A DNA stretch of 36,739 bases from Didymodactylos carnosus (lineage: Eukaryota; Rotifera; Eurotatoria; Philodinida; Philodinidae), in assembly GCA_905250885.1 (NCBI GenBank), contig CAJNOQ010001048.1, forward strand, positions 1 through 36,739. The letters run 5' to 3'. Under the pieces are notes generated by a model. It saw only the letters and a program-made list of their open reading frames with translations, did no database searches and was not told where the DNA came from. Each line of letters opens with the position of its first letter. Position 1 is the first letter of the stretch. The position numbers were made by a program, and so were the translations under genes. Below are positions 10,337-21,638 of the stretch, piece by piece.

Positions 10337-11905
10337 TAGACTCAAAAAATAAAGTTGCTTAAAAAACAATGTTTTGGTGAGAGGTACATTGGAAATAGTG
10401 AAAAGAATTTTTTGATCGAACATCATGCGTTCTGAGGCTAATTTTTGGATGTGTTTTCTTGTGATCCTAGACACTTAGAATAAAAAAATTTATGCTGTTA
10501 AACTGAGCAATCTATTGTTGCATGGTTTTCTGTCTTCGAATTCGGAAAATTTGCACTTTCGATTTCTGGGGGATCGAGTGTAATAATTCACATTTAATTT
10601 GAATTGTTAAATTGAAATAGAAATTGATGTGAGCGAACTACATATGCCATTTTATAGTACTGATTTTGTTGTCATTAACTGGAACAACCTTTTCACAGAT
10701 TTTTTTGTGATTACTTGAATTAGATGCCGTTTTTAACACGGCATCTATTCACATAGAAATGGATAGAATATATATGAAATGGATTCTATTTAGAAAGATA
10801 GAAATACGCAGTTCTATTCAAATAGGAGAAACCGCTAAATAAAGGAACAAAGACAGAAATACGTAGTTCTATCTAAACACGCGTAAAATGAAATAACACA
10901 GAAAATAACAAGAAATAATTTAAGTCAAATATAATCAAGAAAGATTGGAACTCGTTCCCCTTTTACAAAGAATAGAGAAAAACGTCGAAGTATTTCTGTG
11001 TGCAAGAAAGAGCTATAGTATGTGATCGTACTATATTCAATACGATTAAAACTCATTTGCTAATTAGAATATAAACATCAGTAATAATTTTAAGCATTCT
11101 ATTATACTAAGTAGTCAAATACTTTTGCATACAATAAAATTGTTAGTCTTTTCTTTTCTGTTTGTAGTAGTGTGTGTGAATAAATCTTTAAATGGAACTC
11201 GGATGTATTTCGTTCAAAAACATCTTTATATGATTTTTTTCCGTAATTTTCAGATTACTTTTAATCTTATTTCCACCAAGCAAACTTCTTGTGAGGTGAA
11301 AGGGTTTTACAAATACTCTATGAATCTTGTTCGAGTGATTTAGGACAAGTTTCATCTTAGAAACACGTTGAAATTCCCTATCGATCCGATCTGTAAGGAC
11401 TTTCAAAATACGGTTTTCAGTTAAATCGGCTGGAATTCTAAATACATCTTATGCGATATTATGTGATTCTAAGTTTTAACTTAAAATATTTTTCGTCCAA
11501 TAGCACTTTGAAATCCCGATTCTAATTTCCCCATTAAGATAAAATTTTGTGAATGATCTAGGCTTGCAGAGAAGACTTTGATCTATCTAACTGTCTATTT
11601 TTTCCATCACTCTGTGCGCGTCTACATGTTTTATGAATTCACCCTGTTCAGGATGATTTTCGAAAATCGATGGATAGAGAGAATGTATCTCTTAGTGATC
11701 CAGATAAGATTTTCGAAAAGTTTTTGGATAGATCCATAGGCCATCATCTGCCAGAGAGATTTGTCGAATCAGATTTCAAAAACGTTAAAAAATAAAAAAG
11801 TTATTAAAAAACCGTAATTTGCTTCGCGTTTTTATTTCAAATTCGCCCTAATTAACTCGATAGGACGGAAAATAAAATTTTCGTTCTCGTGTATGTAAAA
11901 TAACG
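10337..11905. other. gene-free region with small hairpin and short repeats
   Basis: No supported gene. There is a 9-bp hairpin, AGATGCCGT/ACGGCATCT, near 10722-10747. A near-direct repeat of about 26 bases built on AGAAATACG(C/T)AGTTCTAT occurs at about 10797-10822 and 10850-10876. Open frames on both strands at 11125-11406 overlap one another and look random. Confidence 0.5.
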
Positions 11906-11956
11906 AAAGAAAACAAAAACATAAGGAATAATATTCCTTATGTTTTTGTTTTCTTT
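11906..11956. repeat. perfect 25-bp-arm palindrome, 1-nt centre
   Basis: The arms 11906-11930 and 11932-11956 are exact reverse complements around A at 11931; the centre reads AAGGAATAATATTCCTT. Confidence 0.85.
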
Positions 11957-11962
11957 TTTGAC

Positions 11963-11991
11963 AAATTTTCTTATATAATATAAGAAAATTT
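11963..11991. repeat. perfect 13-bp-arm palindrome
   Basis: AAATTTTCTTATA (11963-11975) and TATAAGAAAATTT (11979-11991) pair exactly around a 3-nt centre, six bases after the 25-bp-arm palindrome. Confidence 0.75.
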
Positions 11992-14900
11992 TCTGTTTTC
12001 GTCTAGTGTAAAAGAATAGACAATATTACCTATTTAACAATGATGAACGAAAAAAGTTTCAGTAATGTTTTTCACATTTGTTAGCCTCGCGTTTCTAGCT
12101 CATGAATAAGCATGCACCAGATAAAACCAATAAATTTCACCTTTTAAGAGCCCTAAATCGGTTATAATCGATTATGGGACTTTTAAGAAATCTTTTTTTT
12201 AAGTACTGGATCAAGACGAAGAACGCTGCCATAGTTCATCTTGTAGAAAAATGTTTGTTCTACAAACCCGAGTTGTTAGAAAAATTTTAGAGAACAAATT
12301 TTCGTTGAGAAAAAGTTTTTGGAAAAAAACTGCACGCTTTCAGTTGGTTATAGCCGGTGCAGCCTACTGTATTTCTTATTAGTCAGATACCATATGATAA
12401 CAGGAACACAATATCCTCAGAGAACTAAAACAAAAAGAACTGAACGAAAGGAGGATGGGACACATGGATTTCTGAGGTCTTAAAGTATACAATTTAACCA
12501 AAGAACAAAAAGACAAACTGTCCATGATTCTGCAGTACACGGGTAAAGCGAGGGAGCTGAATCAAAAATATATGTTCCCGTGTTGTTCAGTTCTTTGGCT
12601 TCAAATCTAAATTGGTTCAACATACTAGTGGAAGCGAAACGCCCTCAAATAAAAAATCTCATTTAAAAATCAGAACCCGATAGTTTTTCATTTTTTTTTC
12701 GTCAAATACTGGAGATGAGCTGATCTGTGGGCGGCTTTGGAAGTTTAGAAAGACCTTTTTCTAGTTTTCATATATGCTCCTTCTAATAGTTTAAGTAGAA
12801 AAATTTCGAAGTGGTTTCTTCATGGTGTAACTCCTGAAAAACTTCACCGTCCGATGCGAACATCAGATTATTTCAATAAAAAATGTTATTTCATGACCGG
12901 AAATCATTGTCCATTGCGCAGAGAACCATTTTAAAGGAAAAAATTAATTATTTTTGACCAAAATGCCATAAGGTGGAACGTTATCTAAATTGTTTCTCAA
13001 AAACTGTCTAAAACATTTTTATGTCATATATCACCGATGCAGTTTTTTACGCTGATTCCGAATATGATCTTACTTTTCAATAAAAACTTTCCTTGACCAA
13101 AAAGCATGGATTTTAGCTAAAATCCGGGCGTTTTGGAAAACCTCTAGAAAAGCCCGGGAAAGTTTATGCATTTTTAGGCACACACTTTAGCTACAGGACA
13201 CATAGACGAACATTTTTGCGTCAGGTTGTGATTTAGCAAACTCATTATAATGATCACATGGTTAAGGAAACTAAGCTTGCTCAGAAAATAATTTTTTTCT
13301 TTCACATGTTTTAGATCAAAAACGTTCTTCACTATTAAGTAGTAAAACGCATCAAGAGTTAGGTTGTGGATGATTTTTAATTATAACTTCGTTGGATCTT
13401 ATTTTGTTTTTTCAACCAGTGTCATCTTTTTGCACCCGGTTTTAGCCAAGTGTTTTCAGACGATCCTTTATACTCAGAATCAAAATTGTTTCGGCATTAG
13501 CCCATATATCAAAGTACGGTGTATCAATCTGAAAAACAGCACTCTCGATTTTTGGCTAAATGTCCCGATCGTTGCACATTGTGCAAAGGATTCATAAGGG
13601 CTAAAAATTTTCGGAAAAAATGAAAGTCGATATTTTAAAAAACTAAATGCGCTGTTTTGTTCAGAATTCGATGCTAGTACTAACCATATAGTATTTTCTT
13701 CAAAATTTTGGGTAATGAAATATGGTCTTAGCGTTCCTTGCCCTTTGAATTTATTTATTATAATGTTGTGCAAATGCTCACGGCTGATCTTTACGAACGA
13801 TAAAAGTCTGTTAAGCCGTATTTCTCTTTTTCTTGAATTGTTAGCGTCGTTACGTTTCTTGAGCATCAACTGTTATGAACTGTACTCTACACGATATACT
13901 AATTTTTTCAATTTTACTGCTTTACTTTCAAGAATTAACCATATTTTTAATTTCCCATGAAATCTTTTTATATAATCAGTCTATGTAGTACATTTGTCAT
14001 AACAAACACTGAAAATATTCGAAATTGAAAAGTTCATTCATTTGAAATGAATGAATGAATTGTTGTTTTTGAAATTTATTCATTTCAGTTTCTTAATTGA
14101 ACAAAACAATCTTATAGAAAAAAGATTTTTAATTATCATAGCTTCTACATTTTTCTTGCTTTTCGTATGACAACCATTGTCAAATAAATAAAATTAAATT
14201 TAAAATAGAGTTAAATTCATAGATTGTGTACTTTGACAATCACAATTTGTACAGGAATAGCATCCTTGACATGCAAGTATGATCCGAAAAATGATAACGC
14301 ATCACAATTATATGAATACGACTCTTAAGATGATACTGGATTATTGAATTACGTGCAAGATTGTTTATGGTCTAAGGGACTTCACAAATAGTCGTATGAT
14401 TAAAAAATTGATGCTCTGCACATTGCTAAAACACCGCAGGAAACAATACAAGTTTTTATTAATCAACAAGTATTTTTTATTAACAAAATCGAAATGTATG
14501 CTCATAACTCAAAAAATCTTGTTGTATAACTTGTAATACAAATAAAAACAAAAAAATTTAACGCGCATCAGAGGTTATCGTGTAATTCTTTACCTATACA
14601 AAAAAAAAATTGCGATCATAATGATGTTTGTGTGGCGTGCAAGAATAAACTAAAATAAAAAAATAAATTTATATAAAAAACAGGATTAAAATGTTACTGA
14701 CAAGTAGTTTGAGATAGACGGAAGTGAAGTTGCAGAATATTTAAAATTATGAATGGCTAATGGAAGTTGCAATCGATCCTATTCGATCAGAATAATGGCG
14801 CAGGCCAGAAAGTATGTAAAATATACAAAACAAAATGCTCAAACCACAAAAACGAAGAAAATCAAAACAAAAATGATATAAAAAATACTCAAGTAAGGAA

Positions 14901-15817
14901 CAAGAAAAACAGATTCTACAACTCTATCAGCAGCACTCATCAGCACAAAAACATGATTTGGCAAGAAAACTACCAGTGAACAACTTAAGATAAAAAATGC
15001 ATTAAAGTTAATAAATTTTGCTAGGAACAAGAGAAAGGTCGACATGCTTGTCAGAATAAAGCGCAAAAAATGTCAAAGATTCTCAATGAGTTACATAAAA
15101 AAACTTTCAATTCAGAAAACACCTAAGCACCTTTCCACTTCTTAAATACTCGGAAATACACAAACTCCGAGAACATAAACAACTTAACTGGCTGTTGTTG
15201 TTTTATTTATTTCTGCGCAACTCTTGCACAAATTCAAAAAAATCCAACGATAAATCGTGGACTGCTTCTGATTGGTCGAAAATCGTCCATGGGACTGTAA
15301 AATCATAAATGATTTTAGAAAGTGATTTTAGCTTCCCATGACCAGATAGATATTGTAGTCTGCTTTGTTGTGAAGGTACACTTTTCCCATTAGCCTTGAC
15401 TGATTGAAGTTTATTTAAGTTGGATAAAATATGAGGTAAATCTAATAAAACAAGTATATTTAACGGTGATGCATTCTTTTAAAGTAATGTCAAAAGCTGA
15501 TGAGTACAATAAACTACTGCACAACTCTGCTATAGCAAATCAAGTGTCAGGCTTTGTATCATTTGTTACATCTTCACCTCTATATCTTTGAACTAGTGTA
15601 TATGTTCCAACGTGTACAAGAGACGAATTGTTTGGATTGATAATGCAAACTGATTTACCTGATAGAATTCATTAATGTTTGTATAAATACCTCTAACTGT
15701 TGATCACATATAATTTTATTAAAATTTCGATGGTTCATTAGATAATATTTGAGATAATTGGTCAACTGGGATGTCATTGATATTTGTCATATTTGAGATG
15801 CTTATAGAATTTATCTA
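11992..15817. other. gene-free AT-rich region
   Basis: No coding gene is supported. The longest frame, 129 codons on the minus strand at 13480-13869, shows no conserved motif and has AT-driven composition. The stretch includes a 26-nt sequence (12241-12266) identical to part of the repeat in GCN1 intron 2, and a TTCATTCATTT/AAATGAATGAA palindrome near 14036-14060. Confidence 0.5.
12241..12266. repeat. 26-nt dispersed repeat copy (hairpin)
   Basis: This 26-nt hairpin (TTTGTAG/CTACAAA type arms, core GTAGAAAAATGTTTGTTCTA) is identical to 22848-22873 inside GCN1 intron 2. It indicates a dispersed family present at both places. Confidence 0.65.
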
Positions 15818-15936
15818 AGGCCTCGTCCACACTACAAAAGTTAAAGGAGCTTTAAGCAATTCTATTGGCTAAAAGTTAGTTTAAGCCAATAGATTTGCTT
15901 AAAGCTCCTTTAACTTTTATAGTGTAGACGAGGCCT
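15818..15936. mobile_element. foldback MITE, 119 bp
   Basis: The arms 15818-15870 and 15884-15936 are inverted copies, 53 bp with three mismatches, around a 13-bp loop. The ends read AGGCCTCGTC and GACGAGGCCT. Almost the whole element folds into one hairpin. No coding capacity. The class cannot be set without target-site duplications. Confidence 0.8.
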
Positions 15937-15976
15937 AACGTATTAGTTGCATTAGATAATCACTCAATATCGAACT

Positions 15977-16016
15977 GTTAATTACTATGGAAATTTTTTT
16001 TCTCATAGTAATTAAC
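15977..16016. repeat. 13-bp-arm hairpin
   Basis: GTTAATTACTATG (15977-15989) and CATAGTAATTAAC (16004-16016) are exact reverse complements around a T-rich loop. It lies 40 bases after the foldback MITE. Confidence 0.7.
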
Positions 16017-17541
16017 ATTTTCGGCGATATAGATACGTTTTTTTTTCAACTATGCATTATCTGAGGCTTTCCGTTCGTCACCTACTTTAACAACTGGAAT
16101 ATATTTTTCTACTCCAAATAGATTTTAGATTGTTACTAAAATCTAAAGAAACATTTGCAATCAGAGTTGGTAAATGGGATGTTATAAGAGGCGGTTCCGT
16201 TGTTCTTATTCATTTTTTGAAAATGAAATGAACTTTTGTTGTTGAATGTCGTTGCTACGAAATATAGACTATGGTATGCGATTGTAACTGTTGTAACTGA
16301 ATCTCTTTTTTCTATTAGATTCGAATTAAAACGAGTTTTAAACATGGTTATGCCATTTTGACCGTTATAGAATAGTCAAAGATTTTGTACGGTATTGATC
16401 TCGTGTATAATTGTTCAAACTGGTTCATTTATTGGATAGAGTTGTGGTAGTAGTATAACGTTTCACCTAGGATAATTTAAATATTTATCCTGCTCATACC
16501 GTCGTTTAGCATATCATTGTCTTTTACGTATTTATTTTATACTCAAATATATATTTAAGTTGCAAAAAGGTGTCTCAATTTAGTTGTTTATCATAGGTAT
16601 CAGATGTAAAGTATTGAACACTTATTAAGTAGTCTGATCCGTGCAGTTTTATTCGAAGATTATTAATATGATATTGATTTGGTTTTGATTATAAGCGAAA
16701 AATGAGTGAAAAAATTGATTTTTTGTTGACATTAGGTCACAAAAGCAGCAACCAAAAGAAAGAAAAAACATTTTGTCAAGAGGTTAGGAGAGAAAATTTT
16801 CAATGTATTTTGCATGAAATCTATAGCTCACAATCACTGGCAGTTTTTAAATATAAAACTGGAATGGTATTATTTCTAAACAAAGCAAAACAAATATTGT
16901 TTTAACTGATAACACCCGTTTTCCAGCAAAACTGAACAACTTTGAAAGTTTGTAATTTTTTGACGAAGTGTTTTTTAACCAAATGGAAAACAGTAAATCG
17001 ATGCAGTTTTCCACTGTGTATCTAATCATATATTTTTTATTTCATTTTGAGTTAGGCGAATTTTCAATAAAAACCGGCGGTGTCCTTTACTCGGACAAGT
17101 CCATACGTACTGCCCTATTTACAAGTCAAGGAAACTAGAACCAAAGAAACTATGTGTCATTTTGTAGAGATTTTCTTCTAAGACGATAGATATTGATAAT
17201 CATGTGGCCCTCTAGTTACGTAAAATAAACTGTATGATGAGGGCGCCAGTATTTAACGTTCATCGAGCTGAGGTAAAAATGAAGTTAAGTACATGTACGG
17301 GGCTGAATAAGGCACACAATGTGGTTGAAACGTTGGAAGATCTAGAATCCAATATTCGGACTGAGATAAGTGATGATTTCGTGAAAAAGGTAAAAGATTA
17401 CTTACTTACCTTCTTTGAGGCTTTAATTAGTTGCCCATTTGTGATAATCTGGACGAATACCACGCAAGCACTTACTTCATCTTGTTCGTGATTGAGAAAT
17501 CTTTTAACAACAATTAGAATAAAAGTTGTGCTTATTTCGTT
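16017..17541. other. gene-free region
   Basis: Several frames of 60-85 codons occur (16136-16345 minus, 16702-16905 plus, 17234-17491 plus). None shows a recognisable domain or a splice-consistent partner. The frame at 17234 has a donor-like GTAAAAG after codon 52 and somewhat higher GC, so it is the least improbable of these. Confidence 0.4.
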
Positions 17542-17720
17542 CAATTTTTCATTTTTCAGCCACTCAAATTCATTGGATAATATCTAAAAATAAGACAGGA
17601 TCTCCTATTTCCATTCCATTTGGAGAAAATATGATTACCAACTTAGAATTACATTTTGCTTTTGGTTAAATTTTCAACTTTTATCCAATGAATTTGTGTT
17701 GCTAAAAAGCGAAAAATTGC
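17542..17720. mobile_element. small inverted-repeat element, about 180 bp
   Basis: The ends 17542-17581 and 17681-17720 are imperfect inverted copies of about 40 bp, with an exact 15-bp core CAAATTCATTGGATA/TATCCAATGAATTTG. The interior is about 100 bp without coding sequence. MITE-like. Confidence 0.6.
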
Positions 17721-18154
17721 ACTAGTACAGTTAAACACATCTTCATTTTCTGATCAATTCCCATATGGATAAAAAAGTGATCAGCGTCATGATTTATTTG
17801 TTTGTCGTTTCGTTTTCACATTCAGTTAAACGACAGAGATCAAAATATCGAAAACTTTAAAAGGTTCGTATCTTAGAGAAAATTATACATTATTCTCCTT
17901 CAAAAAACTGCTCTTCGTCATGTAACTTATGATAAATAACCGAAATGAACTTCTTAGTAACAGATTCAGAAAACTTTTACAGTAAGAATTTTTATACAGT
18001 AGTTGAAGAAATTTAATAATTTCGCTTATCAAAAACGGAAAACTCTTGAGATCTAATTCTGTACTGACGATGCATTAATTTTTCTCTTTTATTGATATTT
18101 ATGTGTCATATACGGTTAAGATGATAATCTACTGTTATTCTCTTTAATCTTCAG
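17721..18154. other. upstream flank of ERLEC1
   Basis: AT-rich, with no gene. It ends in a pyrimidine-rich acceptor-like TCTTTAATCTTCAG placed directly against the ERLEC1 start codon. No other promoter element is evident. Confidence 0.5.
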
Positions 18155-21100
18155 ATGTTAATATTATCTCATCTTGTGTTGTTTATTACCTTTATTTCTT
18201 ATGGACATACAACATTAGACGATGAAATCTTATATGATATCACATGGCAACCAGAATTACCTGTGAGTTTTTCCAATCTAGTTCCAACTATACTCATTTT
18301 TATTATTAAACAATTATTCTAGGAATTAGAAATAGAAAATGAGCTTATTGTTGTATCAAAACGTAAAGAAAAATATGCTTGTTCATTGCCGAATGTTCGA
18401 ACAACTCAACCGGTATTGTGATTCGAAAATTTATTAGCTTCAAATATTTTGATTAATAATCAAATTTATTTATTAAGACTATTACTGACCATGTTGCGCT
18501 TAGTGATGTTGAAAATGTATTACAAGCTTTACATTCGAGAAAATTTTGTTCATACAGAGTAAGTTATTTATATTTTTATAGACACAAATCATAGCCATTA
18601 AACGCAATAGAAGTTAGTGTCTTGTTTCGACGGAGAGGAACTCATTATATTAACTTCAAGCATTTTTTTATAGATCATGTTCTTATTTTTAATTAAGTGA
18701 TACAAACCGTCTATTTATGTCTCTTTTAGATGGATACTTACTGGTCGTACGAATTATGTCACGGAATGCACATTAGACAATATCATGATGTTAAAGTTGC
18801 TGGAAAGGTGAATGAATTATTCTAATATTTTAATATTTAACTGAAATTGAATCATTTTTTTATTTAAGAAATCAACAATTCAAGAATATTTTCTTGGTTA
18901 TTATCAATTTCAAAAACATGACGTAATAAGCGATGAGGATGGTAGACAAGTCATTAAAGTAAGACATACTAATATTTTTGTCAATGATCTAAATTGTTCT
19001 TGTTTTTCTAAATATCATTAGACTCATCATAAAATTATTGAAGGTCGAAGTACTCCAGCATTACCAGTACGTTATACACATGGCACACCATGTGATATTC
19101 ATTCGAACCAACCTCGTGAAACACTTGTGCTTTATGGTACATGACTATTTCTTCTCATTTAAAGGGCATTATCTACTTTGTTTTATTTTCATTTCAGTGT
19201 GTGATGACAAGGGAAATGATGCTGTCATAAGTATTGAAGAAGTATCATCATGTTATTATGAGCTGATTGTTGTCTCACGTTGGCTGTGTTCATTACCAGC
19301 ATTTACTCCGTTTGAAAAAATACGGCAGAGTATTAGTTGTTATCCGAAAGAAAATGCATATCAAAAACCGAGAAATTTAAAAAAACTTGAATATAAAAGG
19401 CAACAATCGTGGAAAACAGGCGGTCATGCACAATTTACTGTAAGTTTTTTACACCAAGAAGGTGATTTATACATTTTGAGTAATTTAACATTTTTTGTTT
19501 TAAAGATGACTATTTTAGATGGATCAACAGTTATTGTTTCATATCAATTTTCTGAAGAACCTGATGTTGACGCTATTGCCGAAGCTGTTATGAAAACGAC
19601 TTCAAAATTAACACCACAGTTCTTAGAACAACAACAACAACAACAACAAACTGACGACGAACAAACACAACCAACTAATTCTCCATTACATGAAAACACC
19701 AATCGTGTTACAGATACGCCTATTACTGGCACACTTGGCAGTGATGTCGATAAAGAATTTATTAAAGGTTTTTTATCTGGACGGGAATGTCTGCCGGGTG
19801 GGGCAAGTTTTTGATTCTCACATGATTTGTTTTAAGAGTATTTCACACTATTTTTGTCTATTTTAGTCGGGTTGGTGGAAATATGAAATTTGTTATGGTA
19901 AACATCTGATACAATTTCATGAAGAAGGAGTACATCGTACATCAATTTTGTTGGGGAAATGGAATGAAGAAAAACATATTGAATGGATAAATGCTAATCC
20001 AAAAAAGCGTCCATTAGCAAATATAAACGAACGAACGTATGTGAAATTTTTCTATTTAATTTATTAGAAAGTGAAATATGATATTATTTTAGATTTATAT
20101 CGCTTTATTATACAGATGGCGATATATGCGATTTAACAAAAAAACCACGTGTTGTTGAAGTGAAACTACGGTGAGTTGAATGAGAGAAAAAATTTAAATA
20201 TTAATGGTTTTTCAATGTTATGTTTGCTATTAAAGGTGTTTACAACAGACAGAAAAATCTCATGCAACATCGGTCTATCTTGTAGAACCAGAACCTTGTT
20301 CATATGTCATGGGGGTAAGTACGGGTTTGGATAGTGATAAGCCGGCAGTCTATCAAAAAAGAGCAAGATCGAGATAATTGATTAGAAAAAATGTGCAAAG
20401 AATATACATGACTTTCTAAGACATTTTATAATAGAACATTTATGAACGTTTTTCATATTTTAACAATAATCGTCAAAAACCAGCGTCTTTTTTATTTTTA
20501 ATAATTCTAAATCATGGATCTAATTGATAGTCAAAAAGGATGAACTGATTTCATACATTCGACAAACAGATGACTGTTTGTATATGATCAGAAAATGATA
20601 TTTTAGTATATTATGATAAAAACACAGCATTAAACAAAATGAATATTTATTATTACATACTGACAAAAATCCACTCCTGTCATTCTCAAGTTTAAAACAT
20701 GTTTAGGTTTATCTTTCTAATTTTTTCATAGCTCTTGAGATAAATCTAATGTCTGATTACGATGGTATAAAGTATTTTCCCTCATGGCTCTTGAAGACCC
20801 GGTTTTCTAGGAAACAAGTTTTACAGAAACTTTAAAAATAACCAAAACTATTAACGAGGCATAATTGTAGCGTGCACATTTCTGATTAAAATGAGACGAC
20901 ATCTCCCGGCTCTACACGATCTTTCTTTGCAAAGTTATAGAATTTACAAGAAGAAGAAGAAAATTTCTTTTTCTTATTTCTGTAGCTTTGAGCTGACAAC
21001 AAACATTTAGGGCTTTTCTTGTAAATTCTATAACTTTGCAAAGAAAGGTCGTGTAGAGCCGGGAGATGTCGTTTCACTTTAATCAGAAATGTGTGCGCAA

Positions 21101-21634
21101 CAATTATGCCTCGCTAAGAAAGGCTTTGGTTATTTTTTAGAGTTTCTGAAAAACTGATTTTCCAAAAAACCGGGTCTTCAAGAACCGGGGAGGAAAAAAT
21201 ACTTTATGCCATCGTAATCAACTCGTCGAACTCTACAAATCAGGATATATCCTATTGAAAAGCGACAGTAACACTTGGGAACCTTCCCCCATTAGCAGAA
21301 TTTGATGATATTGTACAATGCACATGTTTTTCTTTATTTTAATTGTTAATCACAATTATTATAGAAACAGTTCTTTCAAATGTTCCTTTCTATTATCTTA
21401 AATCATATCTTCATTCACAGAGGCATTCAAAACGCTTAAATACGAATGATATTTAGACAAGTCCGTCAGATTTTATTCTCTATATTTTTAATCTTTTTTC
21501 AGGTTGAATCTCATTTGTTTTGTAACATTATTCAGTACACCGATGACTTTGGTATACCAGATACAGAGAAAATTGCCGCTATTCTTAATGATCCTAGTCA
21601 GTCACAACAATCAAAAAAAACTCAGAACACATAA
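18155..21634 (+). CDS. ERLEC1: endoplasmic reticulum lectin 1 (two MRH domains), 12 exons
   Basis: Exons 18155-18262, 18323-18412, 18478-18558, 18730-18807, 18869-18958, 19022-19136, 19198-19439, 19506-19802, 19867-20036, 20093-20170, 20236-20314 and 21503-21634 join in phase to 519 aa; vertebrate ERLEC1 has about 480. A hydrophobic N-terminus ([17 protein letters not shown]) is a signal peptide. MRH domain 1 spans about residues 90-215 ([22 protein letters not shown]) and has Tyr-Trp where lectin-active MRH domains have Trp-Trp. MRH domain 2, about 361-480, keeps the Trp pair ([10 protein letters not shown]), the Gln (LIQFHE) and the Glu-x5-Tyr element (EPEPCSY), so it is the likely glycan-binding domain. 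A 7-Gln run lies between the domains. By family, the protein is ER-luminal and recognises trimmed N-glycans on misfolded glycoproteins for ERAD through the HRD1-SEL1L ligase. Intron 8 must use a GC donor to keep the frame. Confidence 0.93.
19803..19866 (+). other. ERLEC1: GC-AG intron in ERLEC1
   Basis: The exon ends GGT GGG and is followed by GCAAGT; the acceptor TTTTAG precedes TCG GGT TGG TGG. The nearby GT at 19798 would shift the frame and reach TGA within seven codons. The GC donor yields the conserved GWWKYE of MRH domain 2. Confidence 0.8.
20755..21219. mobile_element. foldback element in ERLEC1 intron 11
   Basis: Two arms of nearly 200 bp, 20755-20950 and 21019-21219, are inverted copies with scattered mismatches and small indels. 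They share blocks such as CATCTCCCGGCTCTACACGA and CTTTGCAAAGTTATAGAATT, around a spacer of about 68 bp. There is no coding capacity; the open frame on the minus strand at 20886-21077 is part of an arm. The element sits inside the 1188-bp intron 20315-21502. A partial relative of its left arm is at the right edge of the window. Confidence 0.85.
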
Positions 21635-21638
21635 TAAA
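21633..21638 (+). promoter_or_regulatory. candidate polyadenylation signal overlapping the ERLEC1 stop
   Basis: ACA TAA TAA AAG contains AATAAA beginning on the second base of the stop codon. If used, the 3' UTR would be only a few tens of bases. Confidence 0.45.

Larger units (their letters stand above)
9267..15343. repeat. 24-nt exact inverted repeat pair 6 kb apart
   Basis: The 24 bases at 9267-9290 (containing ATGGGAAGCTAAAATCACTT) reappear exactly in reverse complement at 15320-15343. Weaker similarity extends outward on both sides. They may be termini of a large degenerate element or two copies of one dispersed repeat. The interval has no intact coding sequence but contains smaller inverted repeats. 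Confidence 0.5.

Noticed and set aside
13480-13869. 129-codon minus-strand frame
   Set aside because: It has no recognisable motif, its codon use follows AT content, it overlaps unrelated frames on the other strand, and no flanking exons were found.
15486-15676. A coherent-looking plus-strand reading with one in-frame TGA, possible pseudogene
   Set aside because: It is only about 60 codons in AT-rich DNA, with no family recognised and no supporting exon.
17234-17491. 85-codon frame with a donor-like GTAAAAG after codon 52
   Set aside because: No downstream exon in matching phase before the inverted-repeat element at 17542, and no known domain.
7173-18154. Possible intact transposon, retroelement or undescribed gene system in the 11-kb desert
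   Set aside because: No frame resembles a transposase, reverse transcriptase, integrase or other enzyme. Only inverted repeats and two short exon-like fragments are visible.
19544-19732. Minus-strand frame with a run of cysteines
   Set aside because: It is the antisense reading of the glutamine run in ERLEC1 exon 8.
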